DNA from: Amoeboaphelidium protococcarum
Taxonomy: Eukaryota; Aphelidiomycota; Aphelidea
NCBI GenBank assembly: GCA_023515745.1
Contig: JALECJ010000003.1
Location: 191,001 to 255,000, forward strand
Length of the DNA stretch: 64,000 nt
Reading direction: 5' to 3'
Part shown: piece after piece, positions 11,601 through 23,427 of the stretch
How the letters are laid out: each line of letters begins with the position of its first letter
Numbering within the stretch: position 1 is the stretch's first letter
Notes under the pieces: generated by a model
What the model saw: only the letters and a program-made list of their open reading frames with translations
Databases searched by the model: none
Told to the model about the DNA's origin: nothing
Made by a program: the position numbers and the translations under genes

Positions 11601-13706
11601 TCAATTACGCGAAGGAAACCACCGACTATCTACAACAGTGAGGCGTTGTGACTGATACTCTTCAGCACTGAATAGAGACATGGAGAGAAAGCTCTCGAGC
11701 GACGCGGCGATACAAGCGCCTTTCCATTACAAGCAGCCAGGATCAACTTTTTTCGTGTTTGGAACAATGGCCACAGTTTCAATTTCCAAGAATTACGGTT
11801 TACCATCTATCTGCACGTCATCATTACCACTGCGCTCATCACTGGGTAAAAGCCGCAGCTTAGGGCCGATTTCATCATAGTAACTCTCATATATTAAATC
11901 TTCCAACATAGCAAAAGAGTTAGGCACCTTTGATAAACCACTGCCAACCAGCTTGATATTGGCAAACATTCTCTTTATACGCGTCACTTCATGCGATCTC
12001 AGTATATCTTCAAGCGCCAATTCAGTCTCACCTCGAATCCAAGATACCAATTTCTTGCTTGAAGATAGAATTGATAACACCACTAGATGATGAATAGCGT
12101 CCGATTTTATAAACTCTTCTACCTCAAGCGGACTATATTTCGGACCAATATCTTATTTATCTGTTTACTCCTCTTCATTGACAGTCTCTTTCTCTACTAC
12201 TTCTTGAGCCTCCGCCAGCTATTCTGAGGGTAAAATAGCTTTATTATTGTCATCACGCATTTAATCTTGAGGATTAACAATTATCTCAATCTAATTCTTA
12301 AGCAGTTAATGTTCCTTTTAATCTTTAGTCTAGATCTAATCTGACTTATTTCCATCTTGAGCAAGTAATAATTAATGTAATCGAAGCCTTGTCCTCAGAT
12401 TACCCAACTCTAGGCAATTAACATGATGCTTTGATTAAGTGTATTGATGATCTAACTACGTATCGATTCGATTAATGAATGGACTGAGAGCAGCCAAATA
12501 GCCTTCGTCATGACACTTCATGGTAATTCTATGCAATTGATTCCCTCTTAAATGGGCTTAATAATCAAAATCAGCAATACCAAGGATCTTTTATTCGTCT
12601 AAAGTTAACTACAGCTGAGACACTCTGTCAAATTCAGGCAATAACATCCCAGAAAATATCTGATCATTCTGGAGTTTAAATAGATTCCAAAGGTTAGTCT
12701 GCATCAAATATGAACCAGAATTAGTTACTGTACACGAGGTACCTTTTAAAACTAATCCGTCATCAATACAAGCAACACCAATCTAATCAAATCCCACGTC
12801 AACAACACAAGCAGATGACATATTGCACCCAAAAGACGCGGCCACACTTTCATTAATTATAGCCAAACTTTTGACACCAAGCCCATAAAGTGGTTAGAAC
12901 AATACATCACACAACGCCTCTATAGTCTAGGAATCGATAAATTCATCAACCACCAATATGACATCTGGATACATGACACCATTGTAATACTGCTCCACAA
13001 TTCCATAAATAAAAGCAGCAAGATCACATCTCCACTCCTCCAATGACTAATATCGCGGATTGATACAGCCATTGACAAAAAGTCTACGGCGATAAAATTA
13101 ACCATGAGCATCCAATAATTCAACAGCCTTCTATCCAAAGAGGAAATCATCATCCAACACCTCAGAGGCGAGTTTAATATTGATATTACTTTCATGATAT
13201 TAGAGCATCTGAACATGCCCATTGTCATCATCATCATCATTAAAATCTAGATCTGCATTAAATCGCTGACACTCATTTTTTAATTGTTTATTATACCGCA
13301 GCTCCTTTGCACGTAATCGACTCATCATAAGCTTTCGTGCTTGATCCAAGTAATTGCGTTCTATAACTTCACCATCATCTAAACTATCATCATCATCCTT
13401 GTTATCAGTATCTTTATTCTGATTCATGTTAGTGTAACCATTCCAGCTGTCAGTTTAAGCAGAGGAGGAGACTCGACGAGCGACTATAGAAGGTACTGCG
13501 ATTGGCAGAGCATCAACAGATAGGCCAACTTTGGTAGAATGGCTTCCAAACTGTATCACTAGCCTAGTAACTTCCGGATTAGGCTGAGGTGTAATATTAA
13601 CATCATTATTCTATTCCACCTTGAAGGATGAATTCAACTTTTAGTTCAACTCTGGAGACGCATCAAACGCATCAAAACTAAACGTCTTGGGCACAACACT
13701 GATCAT
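11601..13706 (-). CDS. ARP8: Actin-related protein 8 (INO80 complex), 701 aa
   Basis: ATG 13706-13704, TGA 11603-11601, single exon. The actin fold is recognisable: VIQFGSHSTKVGLSVD (phosphate-1 region) and a long acidic/basic insertion with a poly-Asp run. Then come GCINPRYQSLEEWRCDLAA and LFQPLYGLGVKSLAIINESV. Next is SSACVVDVGFDQIGVACIDD (phosphate-2, very like Arp8), and near the end NIKLVGSGLSKVP and CLQWKGACIAASLESF (compare 'AWKGGAVLA'). Arp8 binds nucleosomes and couples actin and Arp4 to the INO80 remodeller. A second Gln-rich insertion sits in the middle third. An upstream in-frame extension without ATG exists, so I chose the first ATG. Confidence 0.85.
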
Positions 13707-14189
13707 TTCCAAACTTAAATCCAAGAATATAACCAGGTAATTGATACTAAATTAATCTCTAAACGTATATATATATACAGGCTACCACTTTCAATATAAA
13801 GAGCCAGTTTCAGCGCTAAGAAACAACCTCTAAAGACGACGCGCGCGAGAACAAAACCAGCGAGAGAACTGGTGAAAAGAACGAAAAAAGAAATCTTCAG
13901 TAGCTCGCCCGTCTGTCCTGATCGCCTAAAACTAAGACAAGCGAACAGGAAGAGAAAAACTGACATTTCGTCAGCGCTTCATAGCTTCTTGTCTTTCTGT
14001 TCCCTATCATCTATTTGAGAAGGTGCGAATTTACCTAAATTTTATTTAAGGACGGATTGGTTCGATTCGCTATTCAAGGTTACCTCATATATAATTATTT
14101 CGCTAGCATTGTGACTAAGTGATAGTGGAAAGATACTTTTTATAATAAGACTAAAATCAACATCTGGAAGAAAGCCAATCTGAATATAG
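13707..14189. promoter_or_regulatory. Divergent promoter, ARP8 / cytochrome c1
   Basis: This region separates the ARP8 start (minus) from the cytochrome c1 start (plus). An open minus-strand frame at about 13715-13966 is hydrophobic, has no homologue and overlaps the ARP8 leader, so I treat it as chance. GTTTC/GAAAC cores and GACGCGCG occur near 13807-13850. No other feature is seen. A short leader exon of cytochrome c1 could hide here. Confidence 0.4.
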
Positions 14190-15047
14190 ATGATGTTCGC
14201 AGCTAACCGTAATTTGACGTATGCCGCCTCTGCCGTGTCTGCGGTTCTGGCGTACAAGGTCATGTAGATGAAGGCTCAGCCTATGCACCAACTTCATATT
14301 GCCATTTCCGATGATAGAAACCATGGTCTGCATCCCCCGCATCATCATTGGGAGCATCATTCGTTGGTGAAGACTTTTGATGCCGCTGCGATTCGCCGTG
14401 GATTCCAAGTGTATAAGGAGGTGTGTTCGCAGTGCCACTCGCTCAAGTTTATTGCATTCAGAAATCTGGTGGGCGTGTCTCATACTGAGGATGAGGCCAA
14501 GGAACTGGCGCTCGAGTACGAGATTGAAGATGGACCGAACGATTAGGGTGAGATGTACAAGAGGCCTGGTCGCTTGAGTGATTACTTCCCTCCAGTGTAT
14601 CCGAATGAGGAGGCTGCTAGAGCTGCCAACAATGGTGCCCTGCCACCGGACTTATCATGCATTGTGAAGGCTAGAATGGGCTATGAGGATTACGTGTTCT
14701 CTCTCCTGACTGGTTACACTGAACCGCCTGCTGGTATTAAGCTGAGAGAAGGCCTGCACTACAATCCATACATGCCTGGTGGTGCAATCTCCATGGCTCG
14801 TGTGCTGTATGATGGCATAGTTGATTATGAGGATGGCACGCCGGCGACTTCTTCACAGATGGCCAAGGATGTGGTGACTTTCCTCGCATGGGCTTCTGAG
14901 CCAGAGCACGACACCAGAAAGAAGTGGGGTATGAAGGTTATGATCTTGCTGGGCACTTTGGCACCTATTGCCTTCTGGTGGAAGCGTCATACTTGGAGTT
15001 ATTTGAAAACTAGAAAGATTGTCATCATTCCAACCTTAAAGAAGTGA
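14190..15047 (+). CDS. CYT1: Cytochrome c1, haem subunit of complex III, 285 aa
   Basis: First ATG 14190 after an in-frame TGA, stop TGA 15045-15047. Landmarks are [31 protein letters not shown] followed by H (CXXCH haem site, ~residues 80-84), [11 protein letters not shown], and [11 protein letters not shown] with the distal Met ligand. A C-terminal membrane helix (about 245-265) then ends in a basic matrix tail. It passes electrons from the Rieske protein to cytochrome c in the inner mitochondrial membrane. The N-terminal region is short for a bipartite presequence. Either import relies on a shortened signal or a small upstream exon was missed. TAG occurs twice as Gln. Confidence 0.93.
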
Positions 15048-15174
15048 TAGTTGACGTGATCGGCTTGAAAAATAATAAGGGGATGCTCAAGTGACCTTTA
15101 AAATTCACACTTTATGTTAGCGCTTTTCGCTTCTTATCTAATTAGAATACTACTTATTCAGTGTACTATACACC

Positions 15175-16446
15175 ATGTATTATTCTTTAGCACTGACGAC
15201 ATTTTCGTGTATCGCTGCTCTGGTCGCTGCATAGACTGCGCCTTTATAGCAGAAAGTTGTCCAATGGAAAGCTGAGCCTACGCGTTACTCTGTAGATGCA
15301 CCGCGTCTGTTTTTGCAGGAGTCTTCAGGAAATGATTACATTGCAGGCTTGAGTCCATCTCATGGTGTGGTCATGGAGGAGCTGGTAGAAATTGATGGCG
15401 CTGAGTGGATTCGTATCGCGTTTGATATTGATAGTACTTAATTGCATGGCGGTGCTCTGTTGGTGATTCAGTCTGTAGCTGATGCTTCATTCTATCAAAA
15501 GTTGGATGCTCGCGCTCTTCGTCAATGGCAGCATACCTCCGCGTACTTTAATGGAAATGCCGTTAAGGTTATGCTGGTATAGAGCATGGCTGAGTCCACC
15601 TCTGCGCAATCTTAGTTTAGGATCACTTCTGTCAGTGTTGGTGATAGCGCGTCTAGTGATCAAGAATCGCTCACTCTTTGTACGAAAGAAGATAGACGTC
15701 GTCCTATCAAGGATGCAAGAGTAGCTAGAATGTACCCCACTGGATGTACTGGATGGTTGATTGATGATGAGCATCACTGCTTCCTTACCGCTGGTCACTG
15801 TTATCCAAGACCCAGAACTGATCCGCGTTATAAAGATCCTCTGGTCATGCAATTTAATGTTCCACTGTCGATGAAAAATGGCACTGTCAATCATCCGCAT
15901 CCAAAAGATTAGTATCCTGTAGATCTGAGCTCTGTGCAGTTTGTAAATGGTGGTATTGGGCGCGATTACATGCATTATGGGACATTTGTCAACTCGAACA
16001 CCGGTAAAGCTGCATTTGAGGTCTAGTCCGCTTGGTATAACACTTCTTTGATTGATGTCAAGTCTGTTCTCGGTTAAAATGTGACTATCAATGGTTGCGG
16101 GGTTGTTAGAGATCCAAAGATTCAGTACAAAAGTCAGACTTTGCAGACTCATTATGGAACACTTAAAGATTTATACGATAGCAGAATTAGGTTTCCTAAC
16201 AATGTAAACCCGTATTTGTCCTTGGATCACTTGGCGGACACAACTGGTGGTAACAGCGGGTCTGCTATTGAAGTCACACTCCAAGATGGATCTAGAGTTG
16301 CAATTGGCATCCACACTCATGGGGGATGTAGTCCTTACAGCTTTCCGTCTGTTTCTCGCAATCATGGAACTTAGTTACGCCATCCTGGTCTACAGAAATT
16401 TTTGCGTGATCCTCGTGGTGTCTGCAAATACGGCTATGCTCAATGA
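15175..16446 (+). CDS. Secreted trypsin-fold (V8-like) serine protease, 423 aa
   Basis: ATG 15175, TGA 16444-16446. A signal peptide (about residues 1-20) leads into a ~165-residue N-terminal region. The protease domain begins at GCTGWLID and has FLTAGHC (catalytic His, ~208), GRDYMHYGTFVNSNTG (likely catalytic Asp) and TTGGNSGSAI (nucleophile Ser, ~361). GIHTHGGCS closes the pocket region. This pattern resembles the glutamyl-endopeptidase/V8-like branch of chymotrypsin-fold enzymes more than digestive trypsins. Cysteines near the catalytic His and the C-terminus could pair. It is probably exported and used for extracellular protein digestion or host attack; the substrate is unknown. Confidence 0.85.
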
Positions 16447-16718
16447 TTATACAAAACTGGAATATAAATAAATTAAGTACCATAATATCGATCTTCCGAT
16501 TTTAGGATATTGCCCTCCCTACTTGACTTTAAAACGGTTGATAAGCAAGCGTTATTCTAATAATAATCTGTTTGATCAATAATCAGTAATTCGTTTTGGT
16601 TGATGATTAACATTTGTACTTTGTTTTCCATCCATACTGATACTTGAGCATTATAGAACTGCTATTAGTTCAATAAAAGCCCCGATAGCGTTAAAGTTAT
16701 TAAGAAGATTATACATTA

Positions 16719-19500
16719 ATGAAAAAGGCACAGGCAGCCTTGAAGAGTAGCAAGTCTCCCAAAAAGTAAAGTTCAAGATCAAGCGACTCTTCGTCAGTGG
16801 GGGGATCTGATGCCAAGCGGGACGATGAGCGATTGTCGCAAGAGAAGTTTCTCAGTGATTGCAATGAGCTGTACAAGCTCGTATGCTCAAACGACGTTTC
16901 AGCCATCGCTAAACTTTTACAGGCGAACCCCTCGCTCATTGTTAGGCCATTCAAAGTGAATCAAGGTAATCTGCTACATCACGCAATATACTACTCTTCG
17001 CCAGAAGTTTGCAAAATACTTCTAAAGGTAATCAATTGACATACAAGCATATTTTATTAATGCGGTCACTCAAATTATATTGTAGAATGGAGCTAGAAAT
17101 AATGATCGAAATGATTATGGCTGGACTCCCTTTATGCTCGCATGCGCCCGAAACAGCTCCGCGATAATTAAAAAGTTGCTTGAAACACCAGGCCTGATGG
17201 TTGATGATGTCAATGATTATGGTGTGACCGCTTTATTGTGCGCCGTGTACGAGTCTAATCTTTCGCTGGTAAAAATTCTGCTGGTGGACATTGGGTGTAG
17301 TCCCAATAAAGTTCTGTCAATTGGCCGAAGCATACCTGGTCTTAGTCCTCTTATGATGGCATGTCATGTCGGGAAAAGCGTCGGAATTGTCCAAGCTCTA
17401 CTTCAGGAAGGCGCTGAGTGCAATAATTAGAATTCTTTGAATGGATGGAGCGCTATATTCTACGCAATCAACTCTGCTTGTACTTAGTCTCTTACTATGC
17501 TGTAAATTAAATAGACGGCTTCAGTATCGGAGGGGAAATAGAGTAAAATATCTGCTGCGAGTGCTGGCATGTAAATAGTCAAGTTACTGCTTGATAATGG
17601 CGCAGATATCTATGTCAAATCTTGGTCGGGTAAGACTGCTTTAGATGTAGCCTTGGAGCGACGATGTCAGGATATTGCAGAGATGGTTATGAAGTATTTA
17701 GGCGCGGAGCAAGATGAAAGGACCCGTACAAACTTCTCAGTAAGGACTGGAGACGAACGGCATGGCATATTCGACGCGATTACGAACGATGACGCGTAAG
17801 CCATTGAAGATTACATCAGATAGGATGTCAAATGCCTTGCAGCCAGGGATCCTGAAGATTAGTTTACGCCGCTGATGTTGGCATCCATCAAGGGCGACCT
17901 ATCTCTGGTTAAATTATTTTTAGACTGCGGCTCTCAAATTGATGCCTATGATAATGTTTAATGGACTGCTATCATGTATGCTGCATTCTACAATCATTTT
18001 GAGCTGGTACAAATGTTAAATGATCGCAAGTGCCCCATCATCATACCTTCTCCATAGTTAGATTCCATCGATGCACATACATAATTCTTGTAATCTCTCA
18101 CCTAAAATCAAGAGATTCTAGAATTGCTGAAAGTGGGGCGACTGGTTAGTGTGGACTCTTTGAAGCAACAGTCATTGCTAAAAGGTCACTATCGAACAGT
18201 GTCTGACGAAGGTGCTTAAAGTTTTTCATCATAGAGAGCTGAGTCAGAGGAGAAATCGGTAAGAATTATCTATAACACATCTTTATATATTATTTCTTTT
18301 GTTTTAATGTAGACTGGATGGTTTTCAAAATTATTTGCAAAGAAGGATAGTTAAGCTGGATAGTCACTGAAGCAGCAGGATATAGATCAGATTGCGGCCA
18401 TGAAGATTAGCATGAGGCCAGTCTAGATGAAAAAGAAAATGACTAAATCATCTTTTGATGATAATCGTGATTACATCGATTCCAGCCGCACTTCTCCAGA
18501 ACTTTAGATTACTCAGGCATCTCTTGGTAATAATGGTAATGGTAAAAATTCTCCTGGTATCGTAGGGCAACTCTTTCACGATGTAAACCATCCTGATAGA
18601 TCACCTAGAGACCCTCATTACCACGATAGAAGTCTCAGTAGTAGACATTCAAAAGATTTGAGTGGGGACATTGAAAGCTCGTAGAAGTAGCACAGTAACA
18701 ACAACAATAGGCGGATATCATCGACCAATTCAAGAAATTCCATCCATGATAATGTCAGCGAGAAGAGTATTGGGAGTCTCAGGCGGCAAGGCAATGGATC
18801 AATGACAGAGAGCGTCACATTTGAAAATATCACTGACGTCTAGTCCTCCTCTGATGTTTTGGTATATCTGGACCTGCCGTAGTACATCACTGAGGAGGTG
18901 AAAGCTATGCCTCTCAACTAGTTTGTCAATTCACAGGATGATCAATTGGCTCAGATCGGTATAGCGAATCCCGGACATCGAAGGATTATACTGCTGTGGT
19001 GCGCGAAATACAAGACAGCCATGATGAAGTTGAAGTTGCAGCAGATGCAGTAGACTCTAGGTCTGCCACCGAATAGAATCAGTGCTGATAAAAGATCTAG
19101 CACATCACTATCTCTAAGTTCCAAGTTTAAGAATTCAGACACGCATATTGAAATAGATGAACAGGGCGACTCATCAGTCTCCATTGCATTGAAGGATTTG
19201 CCTCTAACGGACACGCCTGGTTATAGTAGCTATTCAGTACACTCTCAAGGCTAGCGATCCAAAACAGCCACAAGTCTCTCTTTAGATAATACCAAGCCAT
19301 ATCGTAAGCATATTAGGAATAAGAGCGGTGGCAGCACTTATACTTCATCCCCGTCTCAGCAACATCATCAAAATCATAATTCTCCGCGTCTCGGTCCTTT
19401 TAATGGGTTACCATAGATGACTATGACCTCCTCTGATGAAAGCAACAAGATGAATATGATTCAGTAAATGAAATCCAATGCTCGGTCGCATGCTATGTGA
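16719..19500 (+). CDS. Ankyrin-repeat and SAM-domain protein, 889 aa, 3 exons
   Basis: Exons are 16719-17027, 17086-18258 and 18313-19500; both introns are phase 0 (58 and 54 bp) and end in TGTAG. ATG 16719 and TGA 19498-19500. Ankyrin repeats occupy about residues 60-210 (GNLLHHAIYYSSPEVCKILL; DYGWTPFMLACARNSSAIIK) and again 245-375. A low-complexity, His/Ser-rich, charged region follows. A SAM domain then sits at about 670-735 (LDLPQYITEEVKAM...GIANPGHRRIILL). Ankyrin+SAM proteins are scaffolds that assemble through both modules, as in ANKS or tankyrase-like proteins without catalytic domains. Cargo and location are unknown. The splice sites rest on conserved-frame continuity. Confidence 0.8.
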
Positions 19501-19646
19501 CACATCATAAAATTTGTCTTACTTGAAGAAGTAAAGGCATTATGCAGATATTCAATGCTATGAGGTGTGTAAACGTGTACATAATGAGAAAGTTAAACAA
19601 TTAAAAAATAGAGTGTATGTCTGTTTATTCAAACAGTTCAATAAAT

Positions 19647-20375
19647 TCACTTTGCCTATTTCTTGAGCTTGTTAACTTCAGTGTTGACTAACAGGCGGCG
19701 CTGCTTCTTGGCCACCATCAGCTTGAATCTGTCAAAGTCAGTCATAGCTGATCTCTTGGCTCTCAACACCAACTTCTTGTTCCATGATCCCTTCTCCCAG
19801 GCACCACCTTCAGCGAACAGCTTGCAATCACCGCTCTCTTCCCATTTCTGTAGCTTGTTCTTCAGTGCGTGCTCACCAATAGTACGTGGAATCTTCACCT
19901 TGAAATCAGTCAGACTGACACGCTTCAAAGCCATCATCTAGAGAGGAACATTGTACTTTGGGTGAGGATTTGAGAGCATGACGCGGCTCTAGTCCACAAT
20001 ATCGGTGATAATCGCTGGCTTTCCATAGTTCTCGCCGTAGTTGATAAAGACAACGCGGCCAACCTCAACAAATCTACTGAATACCTACACTTACAAACAA
20101 AATGACGCGTAATGGACATGTCTAATAATACTAATATGAAAGCGGTCGGTAGAATCTAGTAGTAATCAGGAAGCATTAAACCAAGCGGAATATTCTATAT
20201 TCAAAGCGTATGAGCATAATCAGATAGGAGCGAAAGTAATTAATCTACATCCATTTAAAATGTGGTTCAGTTGAACTATAATATCATCATATATGTGCCG
20301 CATACCATTCGCTAATTCTCTACTACTCCACTACATAATTCCAGCCGACCGCTTTCAATACATAATTCTTACCAT
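19647..20375 (-). CDS. RPL14: 60S ribosomal protein eL14, 146 aa
   Basis: Exon 2 (20084-19647) encodes [20 protein letters not shown] ... [11 protein letters not shown] ... LKRVSLTDF and the basic tail NDFDRFK-type sequence [16 protein letters not shown]; stop TGA 19649-19647. Animal eL14 begins M-V-F-x-R-F-V, so exon 1 should be just the start codon. The best candidate is ATG at 20375-20373 followed directly by a GTAAGA donor, giving a 288-bp intron to the TGTAG acceptor at 20085. A second candidate is ATG|GTATGC at 20307. The product sits in the large subunit near the L14e/L6e cluster. It is divergently arranged with uL18. Confidence 0.88.
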
Positions 20376-20671
20376 CTTTTATTTTATATAATTCCAGTAT
20401 TTTTACAAATAGTCTAGTGCTATCACAGGAAAGCCTTGCAGAAGTCTACTGAAAATTTGTGAGGACGCGTAACCTTAGCTCTCAAAAATTAGCGCTGTCC
20501 TTTGTTGTCCAGTAACGCGTTTAATGATTGACAAAATTTTCAGTCGTAACCTTAATCGGTCAATTTTTAAGATTTCTTTTGATCTCGCGTCAGTGTACGT
20601 ACATTAGACGAGTGCTCTCCGCTCATAGATTTCCGCTCAATACCGAATCTAATAATTATAGAAAATATAAA
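20376..20671. promoter_or_regulatory. Bidirectional promoter, eL14 / uL18
   Basis: About 300 bp between two ribosomal protein genes. ACGCGT hexamers occur at 20465-20470 and 20515-20520, with a third at 20105-20110 inside the eL14 intron. The motif equals the yeast MluI cell-cycle box core; here it may be a ribosomal-protein gene element. Confidence 0.35.
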
Positions 20672-21580
20672 ATGCCTTTCGTGAAATTAGTAAAGACCAA
20701 GGCTTACTTCAAGAGATATTAGGTCAAGTATCGTCGTCGCCGTGCTGGTAAGACTGATTACTATGCTCGTAAGCGTCTGATTGCTCAGGATAAGAATAAG
20801 TACAACTCACCAAAGTACCGCTTCGTCGTTAGAATCACCAGCAGTCAGGTAATCTGTCAGGTTGTATACAGCAAGATTTAGGGTGATATTTGCTTGGCTT
20901 CTGCCTACTCTAAGGAGTTGAGAGATTTCGGAATCAATGTCGGTCTCAAGAATTGGAGTGCTGCATACGCCACCGGTCTGCTGTGCGCGCGTAGACTGCT
21001 TACCAAGATGAACTTGGCCGATAAGTACAAGGGAATTGAGGAGCCTAACGGTGAGTACCAGGAGGTTGAGCCTTTGGAGGACGATGTCAGACCATTCAAG
21101 TGTTACCTCGATGTTGGTTTGAAGAGAACTACCACTGGTGCCAAGGTGTTCGGTGCAATGAAGGGTGCCTCTGATGGTGGCCTGTACATTCCTCACAGCG
21201 AGAAGCGTTTCCCTGGTTATGATCCATCTAGCAAGGAGTTGGACTCTGAGGTGTTGCGTGAGTACATCTACGGTGGTCACATTGCCAACTATATGCGCGA
21301 GCTGGAAGAGGATGATGAGGAGCTGTACAAGCGCGTGTTCTCTCAGTACCTGGAGTAGGATTTGACTGCCGATGACATTGAGGATATGTACTCTGAGGCT
21401 CACCAGAAGATCAGAGAGACTCCGTTCTTGGAGAAGAAGAAGCGCACCGACGAAGAGTTGAAGAAGATCATTGAAGAGTCCAAGAAGAAGCGCAAGACTC
21501 GCATGAACTTGAAGCAGCGTAAGGATCGTGTCCGTCAGAAGAAGGAGGCTCACTTGCGTGCTCTTGGTATCGCTCAGTGA
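20672..21580 (+). CDS. RPL5: 60S ribosomal protein uL18 (L5), 302 aa
   Basis: ATG 20672, TGA 21578-21580, no intron. The protein begins [23 protein letters not shown], with TAG used as Gln even in this highly expressed gene. It continues through the 5S-rRNA-binding fold ([33 protein letters not shown]) to [18 protein letters not shown], typical of eukaryotic L5. The basic C-terminus ([20 protein letters not shown]) binds 5S rRNA and import factors. Codons are strongly biased to C/G-ending forms (AAG, TAC, ATC, CGT), useful as a reference set for high expression here. Confidence 0.98.
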
Positions 21581-21697
21581 TTATACCATAATACACTTTT
21601 ATAATCTTGATTTTCAATCCATTTTTTAATCTTACTTTTAATGATTAGCACGTTATCGTTTTATTTCTTGAGAGATTCTCTAAACAATTCAAGTGAA

Positions 21698-22348
21698 ATG
21701 ACGAGCGAAGTGATTTATACTCTAATTATAGGAGCGGTGGTTCTCTTGGTACTGTCTGCGATATTTTGGGTCGTCTAAGGCGGAAGGCTGTATAAGAGCA
21801 AAAGGAGGATAATTATGACTGGTGGTATGGGAAAGACTAGATTGCTCACTTTGGTCAAATATGGCAAGCAGATGGATACTACGCCGTCCACCAAAGCGAA
21901 TGAATACACTGGAACTGATTTTACACTTATTGATGTACCATCACATCCAAAGCTCATTGATTAGTATAGGGTGAATATGAGTCAGGTTGTATACCTATTA
22001 AACGCTGACCGTGTCAATGTTGAAGTTGCGCGTGATTTGCATACAGTTTTGACTAGAATGGATAGAAAGGAAAAATTGGTATTGCTCATAACTTTCCTTC
22101 AAGAGTATACTGTCAGCGACTAGAAGACTGCTTTATAAAGACTCAATTAAGAATTACTTGCTTACGATTAAATTGTTGCAACATCCACATAGATTGATCC
22201 TAGTTCTGAATCGGCTGATTCGAAGAAGCTTTCTCCTATCATATTCACTGAAAGTTTTGATATATCCAACGTGTAGTCTCCCAAAGTGCAAGTGCAATGT
22301 ATAAATATGAAGTCAGTTACAAGACGCGAGATACTTAATTTGCTATGA
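21698..22348 (+). CDS. SRP102: Signal recognition particle receptor subunit beta, 216 aa
   Basis: ATG 21698, TGA 22346-22348. An N-terminal membrane anchor (about residues 6-27, YTLIIGAVVLLVLSAIFWVV) is followed by a small GTPase domain. MTGGMGKTRLLTL is the P-loop (G1), TPSTKAN the switch I area, and FTLIDVPSHPKL the G3 strand, where the canonical PGH is PSH. SR-beta is anchored in the ER membrane and docks the SRP receptor alpha subunit during cotranslational targeting. The G4/G5 motifs (FLQEYTVSDQK region) are weak, as in other SR-beta proteins. Several TAA/TAG codons are used in the last third. Confidence 0.82.
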
Positions 22349-22474
22349 ATCTTTGTAAAGTAAAAGAGTGCTGTAATGTATCTATAACCGACGTTTAATC
22401 ATTATATTCTTCGAAAACATATTGCATTCATCAAAAGATCATCAATATGGTCCATGAAACAGAGAGAGAGCACA

Positions 22475-23224
22475 TCATTGACCCAACACCTCTTTTGGAT
22501 CCATGTAACCGCTCCACGTTGCCAATTCCAATACTTACTCTCTCTAATCAGGCATTAGAAATGAGGAGGTGCGAGATTGAATAAAGTCTTTAGGCGTCTG
22601 ATAGCGCGACAACTTCACACCAAACCCGGATTAGAGCATCTCAGCTAATCTCTACCCCTATTCAGGCGATTCAAAATGGATAGGTAGCCCACTAGTGACA
22701 ACTGAATTCATCTAACCTCTCAGTGCGTAAGAATCAAATGTAAGCTTCAAGTAATCATTGTCTTCGGGCACACTAAATGAACCTTATCGCGGAAACACGT
22801 CCAACAGAAGTTCCGACATCACATACACGAAATCTTTAAACAATTTCTGAGATGCGCGTTTTGGCACTTTTGGAGCGTATTTCTTAAGTTTAGCCGCGTT
22901 AATCACTTGTCCTTTCAAAGCTTGCGTCTCAAATGCAAACCATATCAGCCCGTAAGATTCAGAGTCCAGAAAAAAGTCATAGAGGCTACTCTTTTGATGA
23001 CTTTTGCACATTACAGTCAGCTTCCAATCGCCGCTATTAAATACTGGAGAGTTGGAAAACACCTAAGTAACTTTCGATATGGTAAGAGGACTCGAGTCGC
23101 CAGGCCATTACTTAGTATCCGTGATAAAGCCATTGATCACAGATTGTTTCGCATCACACGTATTGTCAATTTGGAGAGCACACGCTAAGCTCATCATCAT
23201 TATAATACCAAGAAAATACATCAT
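22475..23224 (-). CDS. Secreted orphan protein, 249 aa
   Basis: ATG 23224-23222 (a second ATG follows at once), TGA 22477-22475. A clear signal peptide (MMYFLGIIMMMSLACA, cleavage near residue 17) precedes a soluble ~230-residue domain without further membrane segments. Cysteines occur at about 25 and 75. I see segments such as SLYDFFLDSESYGLIWFAFE and KKYAPKVPKRASQKLFKDF but do not recognise a family. It is probably secreted or vacuolar. An overlapping 83-codon plus-strand frame is treated as its shadow. Its 3' end faces the SRP receptor gene 126 bp away. Confidence 0.6.
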
Positions 23225-23427
23225 TAATTGTTCCTTTATAATCTATATAAATCTAAATAATAGTCGTAATTGAAGATTAGAAAGATTTCAGATTAAATCG
23301 GAGACTTTTTAATGTCCGACTTTGTGACATCTGCACTTTCACGAGGTGTCACGAGACATTAATTAGACGTTACATATCGATTAGTGTGATAAAGATATAT
23401 TATGTTAAATGTTATTGAATGTATATT

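Noticed and set aside
13715-13966. Hydrophobic 83-codon minus-strand frame upstream of ARP8
   Set aside because: It overlaps the leader of ARP8 and shows only Phe/Leu/Ile bias from AT-rich sequence.
18600-18720. Possible simple-repeat or mobile element in the His/Ser/Asn-rich part of the ankyrin-SAM gene
   Set aside because: The low complexity is within an intact frame; there are no terminal repeats or target-site duplications.
22447-22698. Plus-strand 83-codon ORF beginning MVHETEREHIID
   Set aside because: It lies fully opposite the secreted orphan on the minus strand, which has a signal peptide and a longer, better frame.
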